Source: Sipunculus nudus
Taxonomy: Eukaryota > Annelida > Sipuncula > Golfingiida > Sipunculidae
Length of the DNA stretch: 64,000 nucleotides
Assembly (NCBI GenBank): GCA_026874595.1
Contig: CM049317.1
Coordinates: 15,122,882-15,186,881, forward strand
Reading direction: 5' to 3'
In this document: positions 12,141 to 23,648 of the stretch, piece after piece
How the letters are laid out: every line of letters starts with the position of its first letter
Position numbering within the stretch: the stretch's first letter is position 1
The notes under the pieces: generated by a model
What the model was told of the DNA's origin: nothing
Seen by the model: only the letters and a program-made list of their open reading frames with translations
Database searches by the model: none
Position numbers and translations under genes: made by a program

Positions 12141-12707
12141 ATATTCTGGATTCTCAACATCATTGTTTGGCTAAAACTGAATAAATACCAGACATAGTGC
12201 AAATACTTTGCAAATGTATATGAATATGAATATGAATATGTACTCCATTATAAAATTTCTTGCATAAGAATGGGAATTCAGGTAAAAATGAAAGTATTTG
12301 AATACCAGTGCAAATACTTTCAAAATGTATTCATGAATGCATATATTCTATAATATTATTTTAATAATTAGTTCAGTTAGATTTTATTAAAAAAAATCAT
12401 ATGATTGTCTTATTATTTTTAATAAAAATTATATTGGCACAATATTTGTTATTAAATTTTAATAAATAGTTAAACTCTTTTATTATATGTGCTGCTTATA
12501 AGTTATATGGCCAAGTCAAAATCTGTGTGACAATAGCACTCCATTTGTTAATAAAATAAATGAAATCAATCCTCTTCCCTGTCTCCAAAAATACTATCAA
12601 AATCATACATAAGCTAAACACCAACAACTCATAATAAAGCTTATATTTATTACCACACAAAACCAGCATATGCCTGTTTCCCAAATCATATTTTTTATCC
12701 TATATAA

Positions 12708-12740
12708 CAGCTGAGCGCCGTGACCCATGGGTCCCTTGTT
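12708..12740 (+). mobile_element. Family B 3' terminus
   Basis: CAGCTGAGC (12708-12716) is the subterminal repeat, GACCCATGGGTC (12722-12733) the terminal hairpin, and CCTTGT the last bases. It could close the element opened at 10250. Confidence 0.6.
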
Positions 12741-12996
12741 TAAGTTTATTGCAATAAATATTGTACCTGAATAGGCTGTTTTAATACCAATACATGTTGT
12801 TCAGAATTCTGGATAGCCATGTGATGAAGCTAGTAATAATATAATTGAGCTGACAAGATATTAAGAATATTACCTGGTAGTTACAGTTTTGGATAAGGCT
12901 GTATGAGGAGGCCAGTAACCAGCTAAAATCATGTCAAACATCATGGTCTAATGCTTTCCCTTTTATTATTAATTTTGCTTGTAATGAATATAAATA

Positions 12997-14290
12997 CAGT
13001 GGAAACTGGTCTAACGGACACCTCACTTAGGCGGACAACTGGCTATAATGGACAAGATAGTTAAGTCCCTTCAAAATTCCCTATATGTTATGTATGAGCA
13101 GAACCTCTGTAAAGCAGACACCTCACTACTGCAGACAACGGACGGCAGATTTCAACTCAAACCATCATTCTAAGAGTAAATGAACCTGACGAATGCGGAC
13201 ACGATACGCCACCTTCGGCGGACACTGATCACTTGCCCCGGGCAAAATCAAAGGCCTTCGGTACTGTTGTTGTTCTCGGGACTGGAACAAAAAGGATTAT
13301 GCAGTCCCCAGTTGTTACCTTAATGCGTGGGCATGCTCATGTCACAGTGTGATGTGCTTATAAGATAAACACAGCAAATATGAAGCAGTAAACATCATCA
13401 CTTTATTTCACGGTTGATCATTCATAGTTGCGAAGCTGCATATTTTTCACTCCACCATTGGGTCATTAAATTGATTAAATGGCTACCGATTACCCATGCG
13501 TCCCTGATCTCACCACGCAATATATAACTGTAAAATTAGCCACTTTGTAGTAGCAGGCTGTTTGGTATTAATTAATCGGCATTGCTCAATATATCTCAAA
13601 CTGATCTGCTCAGTGTCAGACATAAGCTCGATTTGTAGCTGTTTATACCATGCCGCCCGTGCAAAAGCTCCTCGGGGTTCGTTTAATCTTGGGTGCCTTC
13701 AACATTAAAGCAAATCAAACCAAACAACCATCATCAAAGAAAGTTTATTTTAGGCTAAAGCTACATTCACCAATGAAAACAATGTTCCCAGGTTTGCAGT
13801 TATTAAAATCTTAGCATTATTAACGTCGTCATTTTCTTTGAGATTATCGCATTTGGACAGCTAAACAAGGGTAATTTTAGGCAAAGCTGACAGGTGGCAC
13901 CACACATACTCCTAGGAGGGAGCTTACGCTATCTAAGAAAGTCAAGCTTATTCGACTCAGTGAATCAGGAAAAAAGAGCATATGCGAGTATATGAACATT
14001 GTTTTTACGGGTGTCTTCATAGACTTTTCTCCTCATATTGTTCCCTACTTGAGATAAGTGAAAATAATCATATTTTGTATTTGAATATTGAATGCATGAT
14101 GTGAACAAAGATGTTGTACATATACATGACATCTGATATAATACAATAAACACGTTTTTGCAGCTGTTCGTTGTCTTTATTTATAATCCCTAATTTACCA
14201 ACCAAGGTCAACCTGACTAATAAGGACACCTCACCATTAAGGACAAAATGATTGAGTCCCTTGACTGTCCGCTTTAGACAGGTTTCACTG
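12997..14290. mobile_element. Non-autonomous DNA transposon, CAGTG-type ends
   Basis: The left end CAGTGGAAACTGGTCTAA and the inverted right end CAGTGAAACCTGTCTAA (read on the minus strand) form imperfect terminal inverted repeats of about 25 bp. Both run into CGGACA, and related GCGGACA motifs recur inside at 13030, 13194 and 13215. The left flank is TA; the right flank is TT, so the expected TA duplication is imperfect. Ends beginning CAGTG with a TA target suggest the Tc1/mariner-pogo group. At 1,294 bp it is large for a MITE, but no transposase frame survives. Confidence 0.65.
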
Positions 14291-15160
14291 TTTATGACAT
14301 AATATTAGAATATAATTACTGAAGATATAAGATCTTCTTACCATATAGATTTTGATATGTAATTATTAGGTTTTTTAAAAAAAATCCTTTCAATTTCAAA
14401 TACTTGGTCACCTAACGATTTCGTCAAGGTATGGCCTAAAAATGAATGTCCTGAAAAAGCAACTTCATCAACTGTAAAAAAATAGACTGATTCAATAATT
14501 TTTATGAAATTTTCCAGAAAAAAACGCAGTAGTTATATTAGCTTAAGAATGAGTTAAAAAATGAGCAGAGTTTTAGGTTCGATTTATGTAGTAAAATATG
14601 TATCATGTAATGTTAAAACACCAATAACTTTCTAATTTTAAAGATATGGAATATGTAGCTGAACTGATTACTAATCAATTTGCTCAATCTGGTGAACGGG
14701 TTGATAATAAAATATGAATTGACTACCACCACTACAATGCATACACAACAAATCATTTGTTAAAGAATAAAACACTTGCTCACACATAACACTATTGTTA
14801 AAAGTATTAGGCCTGCATGAAAAATACTAATATCAGGCTGTTGGATCTATTAATATTTCAGTCCCTGACATGGTGGTAGGATTCCATGGAATTGCATTTA
14901 CCTGGAATTTGTCTTTATCAGCAGTGGCTTGTACACAGGGCTGTCACAGATTGTGTATTATATACTGTGCATGCAAAAAAAAAAAAAAAGCACAAGCGCT
15001 GTATCCTTTGGGCCACAATGTCCAGGTCAGCTGTACTGAGTCATCCTCAGGGTCACTGGGTGCATGTTATCTCCAAAAGTGTATATTAAAGATAACTAAA
15101 TAAGTTGATTTCAATGAAAGATTGTGGAGAATTAGCTCTTGTAGAGGCAGTCTGCATTTT
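14291..15160. other. Non-coding spacer
   Basis: No gene or element recognised. A short A run at 14976-14988 is not preceded by a recognisable LINE or SINE tail. Confidence 0.5.
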
Positions 15161-15392
15161 AATGTATCCGCCAACACAAAGTTTGAAACATACTATATTT
15201 TCACATGTCTGTAGCGTTCATATCTTGAGAACTCCTCTAAGCCCCTTGTTCAGGTCACATGATGGGTCTTTGGTGTCTAACAACAATTGGTGGTGCTACC
15301 TACAATCCTATTAGAGTGGTGTCATCTTTATCATGTACTCAAGGCTGGTGTGATTTTGCAACACAGTCACTTATCGACTGCCCATATTCTAG
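15161..15392 (+). mobile_element. Family A, short internally deleted copy
   Basis: The left end AATGTATCCGCC and the right end CCCATATTCTAG (ending 15392) are both present, but only about 230 bp lie between them and a single diverged half-unit (GGTGGTGCTACC) remains. The terminal hairpin is reduced to AGTC / GACT. This looks like a deletion derivative retaining both transposition ends. Confidence 0.6.
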
Positions 15393-16322
15393 CATAAAAA
15401 TCGTTTAATGTTTACATGTTGACAGTTGCAAGTTGATTAAGCAGATGTGGTCCATAAGTCTCAAGGTATATTTTGAAATATAAGTTTGCTTAGATATGTC
15501 ATATTACAATGTTGCACCTGCTTTATGCCATTCTTCAGAGAACAGTTTCATTATAGGATTCCATACAAGTTAGGGTTTAGATATACAGATGAACTCTTCC
15601 TTACAGCCACTCCTTAATAATGGTCAGAGCTTCTATAACAGTCAGATTTTGTGGTCCTGAATTTACCACTGTTATATTTCATATTTGTTTGATTGTCAAT
15701 TGTGACCACTCCTCTATTCCGTATTACGGACCCACAGGCCAGAAAGAATCGTGATTACGGTCTGTGGCCAAACCCAGTGTCCACCATTGACATCAACATA
15801 AGGAGGATGAGGAGGCAAATATTTTTGTCATTTCTGCCAACGCCTTATGGCCCAGGTATACTGCTAATTGACATAAATCAGACTAATTGTTAGCATTTTT
15901 AGTGTACTTGTTATCAACAACAAACATGAGCAACAAATGTTCCGTTTTAACTCAGAATATTGATAAACTTCTTTGCAAGTATGTTGAACTTCTGACTGCA
16001 TGAATACAGGCCTGGCTTTCAAAGGTTACAAGACGCAGCCAACTTGTACATGATACAGGAAATGACTTGTTACCATAGAGATGGGGTTTAAGTTTGGGTT
16101 GTGAGTCCACATGCATTCACTTGTGAAGTTGTGTATATTCATCATTTGTAGCATAATGTTAAGATTATAGGCTGTTTACCACAATATGAATGCAATATGA
16201 AGGGAGACCACTGTAATGCATAACTCAATATTGCTTGTATCACAGCTCAAGTAGGCCTACCAGCCAATTTATCATAGCCTTCTAATTGGGTTGTCACGGC
16301 TAAGCATCATTATGATCAATTT
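15393..16322. other. Non-coding spacer upstream of the LINE
   Basis: No gene or recognised repeat. The 66-codon frame at 15693-15893 has no motif. Confidence 0.5.
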
Positions 16323-16337
16323 AAGTATCACTGAAAT
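16323..16337 (+). repeat. Target-site duplication, left copy, of the LINE
   Basis: AAGTATCACTGAAAT is repeated exactly at 21774-21788, immediately after the LINE poly(A). A perfect 15-bp duplication is typical of L1-type target-primed reverse transcription and fixes both ends of the insertion. Confidence 0.95.
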
Positions 16338-16438
16338 GAGACTTCCGGTAAGATGGTGCACTAGGTTGGCAGTGTGTTGCATGGCGCTCATTCTTTGAAA
16401 GAAGATAACCTATTTGCTTAAGCCTGACTAACAATACC
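16338..16438 (+). promoter_or_regulatory. LINE 5' UTR with ETS-like and YY1-like sites
   Basis: The 101-bp leader begins 16 bases after the target site with CTTCCGG (16342-16348), an ETS-family core, and AAGATGG (16350-16356), a YY1-type core. Both lie in the first 20 bases of the element, where an internal promoter has to sit if the next copy is to be full length. Function is inferred from motif position only. Confidence 0.4.
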
Positions 16439-17395
16439 ATGAGTCAACGACAGAGGAAAAGTGCGAGGAACATCAATAAAGGGGACAGTAGTGCTGGAAA
16501 CATGGATAAATATTTGAAAGATACAAAAAAGCCCCAGGAAACAGAGATAGAGGTGAGCGAAACCCCGGACGTGTTTGACCCAAGTGGTGTAGCTACTGGT
16601 ACCGTGAGTACAGAATCCTTTGTGTCCATAAGTGAGACTGTTAAAAACATGCAAGCTGCAATGAATAAAGCTTTTACAGAACTTAATGTTAAAATTGAGA
16701 AACAACTGGCAGAAATAAATGGGAAGCTTATAAGCACACAGGAAAAACATTCAAACATAGAAATTATCACAACAGGCATGAAAGAAAGTTTAAAATTTAC
16801 ACAGGACTCACTTGACAAACAAAATGATCGCTTAAACCAGCTGGAGACAGAAAATAAAACACTGCGCCGTGATATTGAAAGGCTCATGGCTGAAAAATCA
16901 GAACAATTGAACAAGATCAAAGAACTGCAATATACTATTTTTTCTAAATTACTCAATTTTGAACGCCACAGTCGCAGTTTCAACATTCGGTTCATTGGGG
17001 TACATGAAGAGCCAGGAGAAAACACAAAGAATTTAGTTGCAGAAATATTAAAAAAAGAGGCTCTGCTGGGTGACAACACAGGCACGCTCCAGTCTGTGCT
17101 CAATGAACTTGAAAAAGTCCACCGAATGGGGAGAAAATCTGTGAAAGGGCCAAGACAAATAATAGCCCGCTTGTTTAGGAGGGACATACGGAACAATATC
17201 ATCCGCAACGCCAAGGCAAAGTGGCGCGGTCAGAACAGCAAATTCTGGGCAACTGAGGATTTGCCCCAAGAAGATTATGTGTTGAAGAAAAGAGCACAGA
17301 AGCAGCTGAATGAGGCCTATCGAACTGAGAAGAAAGCCAGGTTTTACAGAGGCCAGCTTATAATAGAGGGGAAGGTCGTTCCAATTATGGACTGA
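16439..17395 (+). CDS. LINE ORF1 protein (coiled coil, RRM, C-terminal domain)
   Basis: An intact 318-codon frame for the nucleic-acid-binding chaperone of an L1/Tx1-type LINE. It would coat element RNA in a cytoplasmic particle and assist strand exchange during target-primed reverse transcription. Residues 1-55 are polar and probably disordered. Residues about 60-175 carry heptad-like leucines and charged residues, the trimerising coiled coil. From about residue 181 NIRFIGVHE looks like the first RNP strand of a non-canonical RRM, with a second basic strand at about 243-258 (IARLFRRDIRNNIIRN). The basic C-terminal domain (about 260-318) contains KKARFYRG. The ATG at 16439 follows the leader directly and no upstream in-frame start is apparent. 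The length is close to human L1 ORF1p. There is no stop or frameshift, in contrast with ORF2 downstream. Confidence 0.93.
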   Translation: MSQRQRKSARNINKGDSSAGNMDKYLKDTKKPQETEIEVSETPDVFDPSGVATGTVSTESFVSISETVKNMQAAMNKAFTELNVKIEKQLAEINGKLISTQEKHSNIEIITTGMKESLKFTQDSLDKQNDRLNQLETENKTLRRDIERLMAEKSEQLNKIKELQYTIFSKLLNFERHSRSFNIRFIGVHEEPGENTKNLVAEILKKEALLGDNTGTLQSVLNELEKVHRMGRKSVKGPRQIIARLFRRDIRNNIIRNAKAKWRGQNSKFWATEDLPQEDYVLKKRAQKQLNEAYRTEKKARFYRGQLIIEGKVVPIMD

Positions 17396-17875
17396 TGAAC
17401 TGAGTACACAAACATCATATTATCTATATTAAATTTCTTCTATTATTTTTGTTCACTATGTGAAATTTCACTGTTTACTTTGATATCTTTACAAGAGGGT
17501 TACTGACATTTCTCATGTGTATTACTTAATATATGGCTATTACATACAAGCAGTTAAAATAGAGCTCACTATCCACTTTCCATACTGGTGCAATGCGTTG
17601 AATGGCAATCTTTTGCGTGTCACTGTATGTCACTTAGTGTTTCTTTGATGATGACTGGAACGGAAGTGTTCAAAGTCATACAGTGGCAGCTATGTGTAGT
17701 CGTCGGAACAAATTATATGTATGTTTTCTGTGTTTTTTATATGAAAATCGATCATAGACATGTTGGTTGCTGGGTACATTCGCAAATAGTTATTATAGGT
17801 AAGGTATTTACTTTTAAGATTTATGGAATTTTTGCCATGGCTAGTTATTTGATTTTTTTTCTCAACTGATTAGTA
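17396..17875 (+). other. LINE inter-ORF spacer
   Basis: About 480 bp separate the ORFs, far more than the few tens of bases in human L1. It contains an open stretch of 93 codons (17588-17869) rich in hydrophobic residues that ends just before ORF2. It begins with GTG rather than ATG and has no known motif, so coding is doubtful. The stretch may instead act in internal initiation of ORF2. Confidence 0.6.
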
Positions 17876-20800
17876 TTGGCTACAATAAATTTAATATCAC
17901 TTAATGTTAGGGGGATGAGGGATAATGCAAAGAGGAGGGAAATGTTTCACCAGTTTCATATACATAACTATGATTTAGTTTTATTACAAGAGACTCACAG
18001 TGTTAAGGCAGATGAAAACATTTGGCGAGCAGAATGGGGGGCCGAAATCATATATTCACATGGATTAAATAATTCGAGAGGAGTCTGCATTTTATTCGAT
18101 AAGAGACAAGACTGTCACATATTTGATACCATAATCAGTGATATAGGTAGATACATTGTACTTGATATAAGGTTAGGTCAGCATCGTTAAACACTTGTTC
18201 ATGTATATGGTCCGAATGCAGACGATCCCAATTTTTTTGAGGGTTTGATGGTATTAATAGAAGGTGTTACAAATGACCATCGGTTTATCGGTGGGGATTT
18301 TAATATTGTATTAAATGAAAAAATGGATAGAAAAGGTAAAGGCATAAATGCTCATTCGAAGAGTCAAACAGCTGTTAATTTTTGGATAGATGGGTTAGAC
18401 CTTGTAGATATATGGAGGGATAAAAATCCAAATAAACGACAGTTTACCTGGGAGATGAGCCGACCATTTAGAACAGCCAGTCGCCTGGATTTCTTTCTGG
18501 TCTCTTGGGGTTTATTGGGTTATATACATTACACAGACATTATTTACGGCTATAAATCGGATCACTCTGCAATTACGTGCTCCATTTTAATAAATGAACA
18601 TAAAAGAGGGCCCGGCTTCTGGAAACTAAATTGTCAACTGTTGGAAGATGAAAAATATATCGAATTGATCAAAAGAACCTTGATAGATACTATAAATTCA
18701 AACCCTAATACTGAGCCCGATCTTTTGTGGGAAACCATTAAGTGTAATGTCAGAGGATCCTCTATATCATATAGTGCAAAATTAAAGAAAGAGCGATTGT
18801 CGGTGATAAAAATCTGGGAAACAAAATTAATCTTTTTGTAAGAGGAATTTGAAATTTCTGGAAATCAAAGAAGAATTAAATATAGTAGAATCTCAGCTAG
18901 AAAAAGTAATTGAATAAAAAACTAGAGGTGCCATGTTTAGGTGCAAGTTGAGATATTATGAAAACGTTGAAAAACCTACCAAATATTTCTTTAATTTAGA
19001 AAAGCGGAATTTTAATAATAAATTGATAACTAAACTTCAAACTGATAGTGGTAATATTACTGAGCCCACGCTTATATTACAAAAACAAAAGGAATTTTAT
19101 GAAAAGCTGTACTCACAAGATGTGTCTTCTCAGTATACACTCAGTGACATGTTTCATGGTGTGTTAGTTGATCAGCCGAGATTAAGCGAGGAAGACCAAG
19201 CTTTATGCGTCACCAAAATTACGGATAATGAAGTTCTTAATTGCATTAATTCTTTTGCACGGGGAAAAACGCCAGGATCAGATGGTTTACCAATAGAATT
19301 CTATCAAAAATTTTGGGAAATTTTAAAAGAACATCTCATGAATTGTTTTAATTACTGTTTAGACAGAAATCAACTATTGATAACACAGAGACAAGGAATA
19401 CTTTTATTAATTCCAAAGAAAGGAAAAGATTTAGAATTGTTGAAAAACTGGCGCCCGCTAACTTTATTAAATACCAACTATAAAATTCTTACAAAATGTG
19501 TCGCTCTTAGGGTTAAAAAAATTTTACCTAATATTATAAATCATGACCAAACAGGATTCATGCCAAATTGATATATAGGAGAAAAAATCAATAGAATTTT
19601 TGGACTTCATAATATCTGTACAAAATCTGGAATTAAAGCATATATAATGAGCGTCGATTTCGAAAAGGCATTTGATTTTTTAAGTCATGATTTCATTAAA
19701 CAATCCTTAACATATTTTAAATTTCCAAAATTGATAATTAATTGGATTCTGACATTTTACTATGACATATCAACCTGTGTGACAAATAATGGCTGGGCAA
19801 GTGTCTTTTTCCCTGTGTTAAAAGGGGTAAGGCAGGGGTGCCCCCTTTCCCCGTATATATTTATCTTATGCGTTGAAATACTAGCTATATTGATACGAAA
19901 TAACCGCGAAATTCAGGGTATAAAGGTTAACCATATAGAACATAAAATCAGCCAATATGCAGACGACACTATGCTGTTCCTTACTGGTGGTTGTCAAAGC
20001 ATCGTAAAAGTATTAAGCCTTCTTAAACAATTTAAGTATGTTAGTGGTTTACACGTTAATGTTGATAAAACAGAGATTATGCCCATTGGTGACCACAACC
20101 TTGATAAAACGGAGATCGAAGCATTAAATATTAAATGGACAAAAGGACCTCTGAGGTTACTCGGATTTTATCTAACACATAATTTATTTGATGTTTATGA
20201 AATAAATTTTCGACCAAAGATTAATGTGATGAAAAATTTTAATTAACACATGGGCAAGGCGCAATTTAAGTTTAATGGGCAAAACTGTAATTTTAAAGTC
20301 CCAAATACTGTCCCAAATTATTCATCTATTGTCTTGTTTACCTAATCCACCAGAAAGTTATTTTAGGGAAATTCAAACTATTATGTTTAATTTTTTATGG
20401 AAGAATGGTCCTGAGAGAATTAAAAGAAATATATTGATCATGCCTAAATACGAAGGGGGCTTAAATCTGCCTGTTCCATCAGCTCTGGCCAAAACATTAA
20501 AACTAACCTGGATTAAAAGGTTGTATGATGGGAATCTTGAAACAGGCTGGAGACAAATTGTAGCATCAACATTTTATAAGCGGTTGAGTTTTATTTTTAA
20601 ATGAAAATTTATTTTTAAATTTGAAAAGTGAGGATAATACTGCTATCAGGAGCAGGCTTGATAATTTTTAGGCTGAGGTGTTTGATATTTGGTGTAAGTT
20701 TAATTTTCATGAACCTGATAATATAGTTGATTATATTATGCAGTCATTGTGGTATAACAGTTTGATCAAAATTGAGCAAAGGGTTATATTTTATTATGAA

Positions 20801-21649
20801 TGGTTCCAGGCAGGTGTTATCTTAGTTAAAGATTTGATGAAAAAATGTAACAACAGATGGCGTCTCAAAACCTTAGATTGAGTTGAGAACTGAATATGGT
20901 ATATCTGTTAATTATCTTCGTTATTATGGAATAAAAGAGGCCATTGGGAAGAAATGGAGATCACGTATGAATTAATGTTCTGGAAATTTCGTAAATGGAT
21001 ACAAATACGGAATAGATAGATTTTAGCATCCAAAGATGTGAAGAGCAAGTGTTATACATACTTTGTATCTCCCTTATATAATAACTTAAATGAGCTAGTA
21101 CGATCATGGCATCACGATATGAATGAAATTAATATATCAGATATACAGAATGCATGTAGAAAACTATACAAAAATACTATATCAACAAAAAACAGGGTAT
21201 TTCAGTATAAATTAATTTACAGGAGATTAACCTTAAACCCTTTTTTACATAAAATTGGTATAGTTGAGAACGGACTATGTACCTTTTGTCAGGAACAGCC
21301 TGAGACTATTATGCATCTGTTCTGGAACTGCAGAATTGTAACAGACTTCTGGTCAGATATAAAGAGATGGCTAGCAGATACTAATATTGATAAATTAGAT
21401 AACTTGATAAACGAAAATGTCATATTGTTTAACTGTTCATATAACTGGACTGCAATCTCTTTCTTACTTTATGCAAAATATTTTATATATGTTAGTAAAT
21501 GTATGAAATCAAGCCCGAGGCTCACTGCTTTCAAAACAAATGTGAAGTACATACATAGACTTGAAAGACACATTGCGCACGAAAACGGAAAACTGAGTAC
21601 CCATAAGGCAAAATGGCTTCCCCTTGAGGGACTCCTTTTGGACAGCTGA
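17876..21649 (+). pseudogene. LINE ORF2 (endonuclease, reverse transcriptase), inactivated
   Basis: Remains of a protein of about 1,250 residues that would nick target DNA and reverse-transcribe the element. Endonuclease: ISLNVRGM near the start, QETH (about 17987), GGDFN (about 18290) and SDHSAI (about 18556) are the conserved catalytic-site motifs. Reverse transcriptase: KTPGSDGLP (about 19266), LIPKKG and NWRPLTLLN (about 19410-19470), DFEKAFD (about 19653), GVRQGCPLSP, and the catalytic YADD (19956-19967). The C-terminus has a C-X2-C-X8-H-X4-C motif at 21278-21331, as in L1 ORF2. Damage: the expected start reads TTG at 17876; stops at 18188, 18915, 19569, 20669 and 21017; frame changes near 18835, 20240, 20600, 20878 and 20960. 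Several shifts lie in A or T runs. No single frame spans endonuclease and transcriptase, so no functional ORF2 can be made. Confidence 0.93.
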
Positions 21650-21756
21650 TTATACGCAGCAGCAACCAGTTTGATTTTGTATGTATATTTTATGTTTATG
21701 TATATTGTACGTCTTTTGTGTAAATAGACCATCCGGGTCTATTGTGTCACTTATGT
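21650..21756 (+). other. LINE 3' UTR with terminal stem-loop
   Basis: After the ORF2 stop about 107 bp remain. AATAGACC (21723-21730) pairs perfectly with GGTCTATT (21736-21743) across a 5-nt loop, ending 13 bases before the poly(A). A 3' stem-loop is the kind of signal used by LINEs whose reverse transcriptase recognises its own RNA end. Recognition by this element is inferred. Confidence 0.65.
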
Positions 21757-21775
21757 AAAAAAAAAAAAAAAAAAA
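21757..21775 (+). repeat. LINE poly(A) tail
   Basis: Nineteen A; the last two overlap the duplicated target. An A tail rather than a short tandem tail favours the L1 type of priming. Confidence 0.93.
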
Positions 21776-21788
21776 GTATCACTGAAAT
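21774..21788 (+). repeat. Target-site duplication, right copy, of the LINE
   Basis: Exact copy of 16323-16337. The next base differs (T here, G inside the element), which sets the limit of the duplication. Confidence 0.95.
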
Positions 21789-23570
21789 TGAGGTGAAATA
21801 TAATAGAAAATAGAACATCAGAGATTTGCTGTAATGTTTAATGAATTTTCCCCAAATGGACCCATTAATAATGAAATTTTACAATTGTATTGTGACACTG
21901 TTAAAGAAATATTTTGATTTTGAAAAAAATACATAAATAAAATATGACAGAAGGAAGTAAATATATAATCAAATACAAAATATTTGAATGCTGAGTCTAA
22001 AATATTTTATGTAAACTCATTCATTCTAAAAATCACCATTCAGCTTTCACACATAAAAGGAAGAATTATATGTATTTATTGTGTATTTTTTAATATAAAG
22101 TCATGTTTTTATTAGGATAAATTAAGAAATAAGAAATAATATAAAAGGGAGAAGATAATCAAGTGAGAGTTAATATGTAATGGGATTATTTTAAATTTTT
22201 GTTCAGCATAGGGAATTACTTGGAAACAGAAATTTGGAGCAAGTTAATGATAAAAAGTGATAGTGATGAAATGCTGACGCATTGTGATGTCCAAATTAAA
22301 TGATGTCCATGAAGATATGACAAGCGAAGGACAACAAACAGCACATCTGAAAGGAGAGTAGTGTGAGGTAGTACTTAGATTGGCCCCTAGATGTCTCCAT
22401 CAACACTATTTTTGGTGGACCATCTAACAGGATCAGTGCTCTCAGCTTTATTCCCATGTAATATTAGTTAGATAGGGCGGCCTGAATCGTCATCAAGCCC
22501 CCCAAGAACTAATGTGCCTTATCTTATGCATACTTATTTGCCAATTTGCCCTACATTTTTGTATTTGTGTTAGGAGTAAAAAGTTACCTCATGCCCACAG
22601 ATTTTGACAAAGGCTTTCCTAGTAAAAATAAAACAAGATTTAACCCTTTATAAGAGTTGTGGATATACAGAATAAGCAAGAGACAGGACTTTGAGACATA
22701 AAGTATGTTTTACTCAAATTCCGCCAAAGAAACAGACTTTATTTTCAGGTATTTTGTAATTAGATTGTTTATACAGTGTGCCCTTTGACACATGGGATAG
22801 CAAACGATATGCTCAGTAAGTAAGTAAAAATGACATACATTCTCAGTTCCAGGAAGCCTGTGAGTGGGTCACGAGAATTTGGGTCATAAATTAAACGTTG
22901 AACTCTCAGTGCATGGGGGTTACTGTAATGCAGGGGGGCCAGTCTATTTTGATTGGCAGAAATACTAGTAATACTAAGTCACTTTTCGTCCATCTATTTC
23001 AGACTGATTCGTTCAGCATCAAGAGAACACTCAACAACAGATTGGTTAAGGTAGGTGATTTCATATTTCATTCCCGACTTATAAACCAAAAATGGTATGT
23101 CTGCAACAGTATATTTAAAAAGACCAAAATATGCACTAGTAGATTTTTTTTAGATTTTTCATTTGATGATTCCCTATGCTTTGTGCATATATGAAGCTGT
23201 AATAACTGGATCAAATCTAATAAGTTAATCAGGGTTTATACAAAATTATAAGAACAGCTTAATTTAATCAATTACAAACAGGTTAATAGAATTAATCCAA
23301 AATTTTATGACTTTATAAAAAAGAATTCATTTACAGTTAAGTCTGTATATGTGGGCTTATACATATTCTGGTGTAGGATTGGAGTATCAGGAATTATATT
23401 GCCTGTGGATGTTTTATATATAGTATTCCTTGATGTAGTCACAGGACTTGTTTCAGGGAAACCCATTTTGATGGAGAATATAAAGTTGACATATAAGAGA
23501 CAATTGGTCTGTTTTAAGGTAAATTGAATGCAGCTGAAACATTGTGTTTCTGTTGTAACTGATATTCCTT
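21789..23570. other. Non-coding stretch
   Basis: AT-rich, with no recognised gene or element end. The frame at 22898-23194 (98 codons) has no domain I can name. It could be a very diverged retroelement piece but I cannot support that. Confidence 0.45.
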
Positions 23571-23648
23571 ATTAATAATAATTATAGTAATAGTAATAAT
23601 AATAATAATAATAATGATAATAATAATAATAATAATAATTATAATAAT
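23571..23648. repeat. (TAA)n microsatellite, interrupted
   Basis: Mostly TAA/AAT triplets with a few interruptions (TAG, TGA). It creates a spurious poly-isoleucine frame on the minus strand. Confidence 0.95.

Larger units (their letters stand above)
16338..21773 (+). mobile_element. Full-length L1/Tx1-like LINE
   Basis: A complete non-LTR retrotransposon of about 5.4 kb: 101-bp 5' leader, ORF1 (16439-17395), a 480-bp spacer, ORF2 region (17876-21649), a short 3' UTR with a stem-loop, and a poly(A) tail, bounded by the 15-bp duplication. ORF1 is of the coiled-coil plus RRM type; ORF2 has an apurinic-type endonuclease, reverse transcriptase and a C-terminal zinc motif. This order is that of the L1 and Tx1 clades. 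No ribosomal or other specific target is seen at the flanks. The perfect duplication argues for a fairly recent insertion, yet ORF2 is broken at many places. Confidence 0.93.

Noticed and set aside
16444-17214. A 256-codon open frame on the minus strand
   Set aside because: It is antisense to the intact LINE ORF1, whose coiled-coil and RRM motifs identify the true coding strand. The mirror frame has only Ser/Phe/Leu-rich sequence expected from complementing Lys/Glu codons.
22898-23194. Diverged retroelement coding fragment
   Set aside because: I could not match any conserved reverse transcriptase or endonuclease motif.
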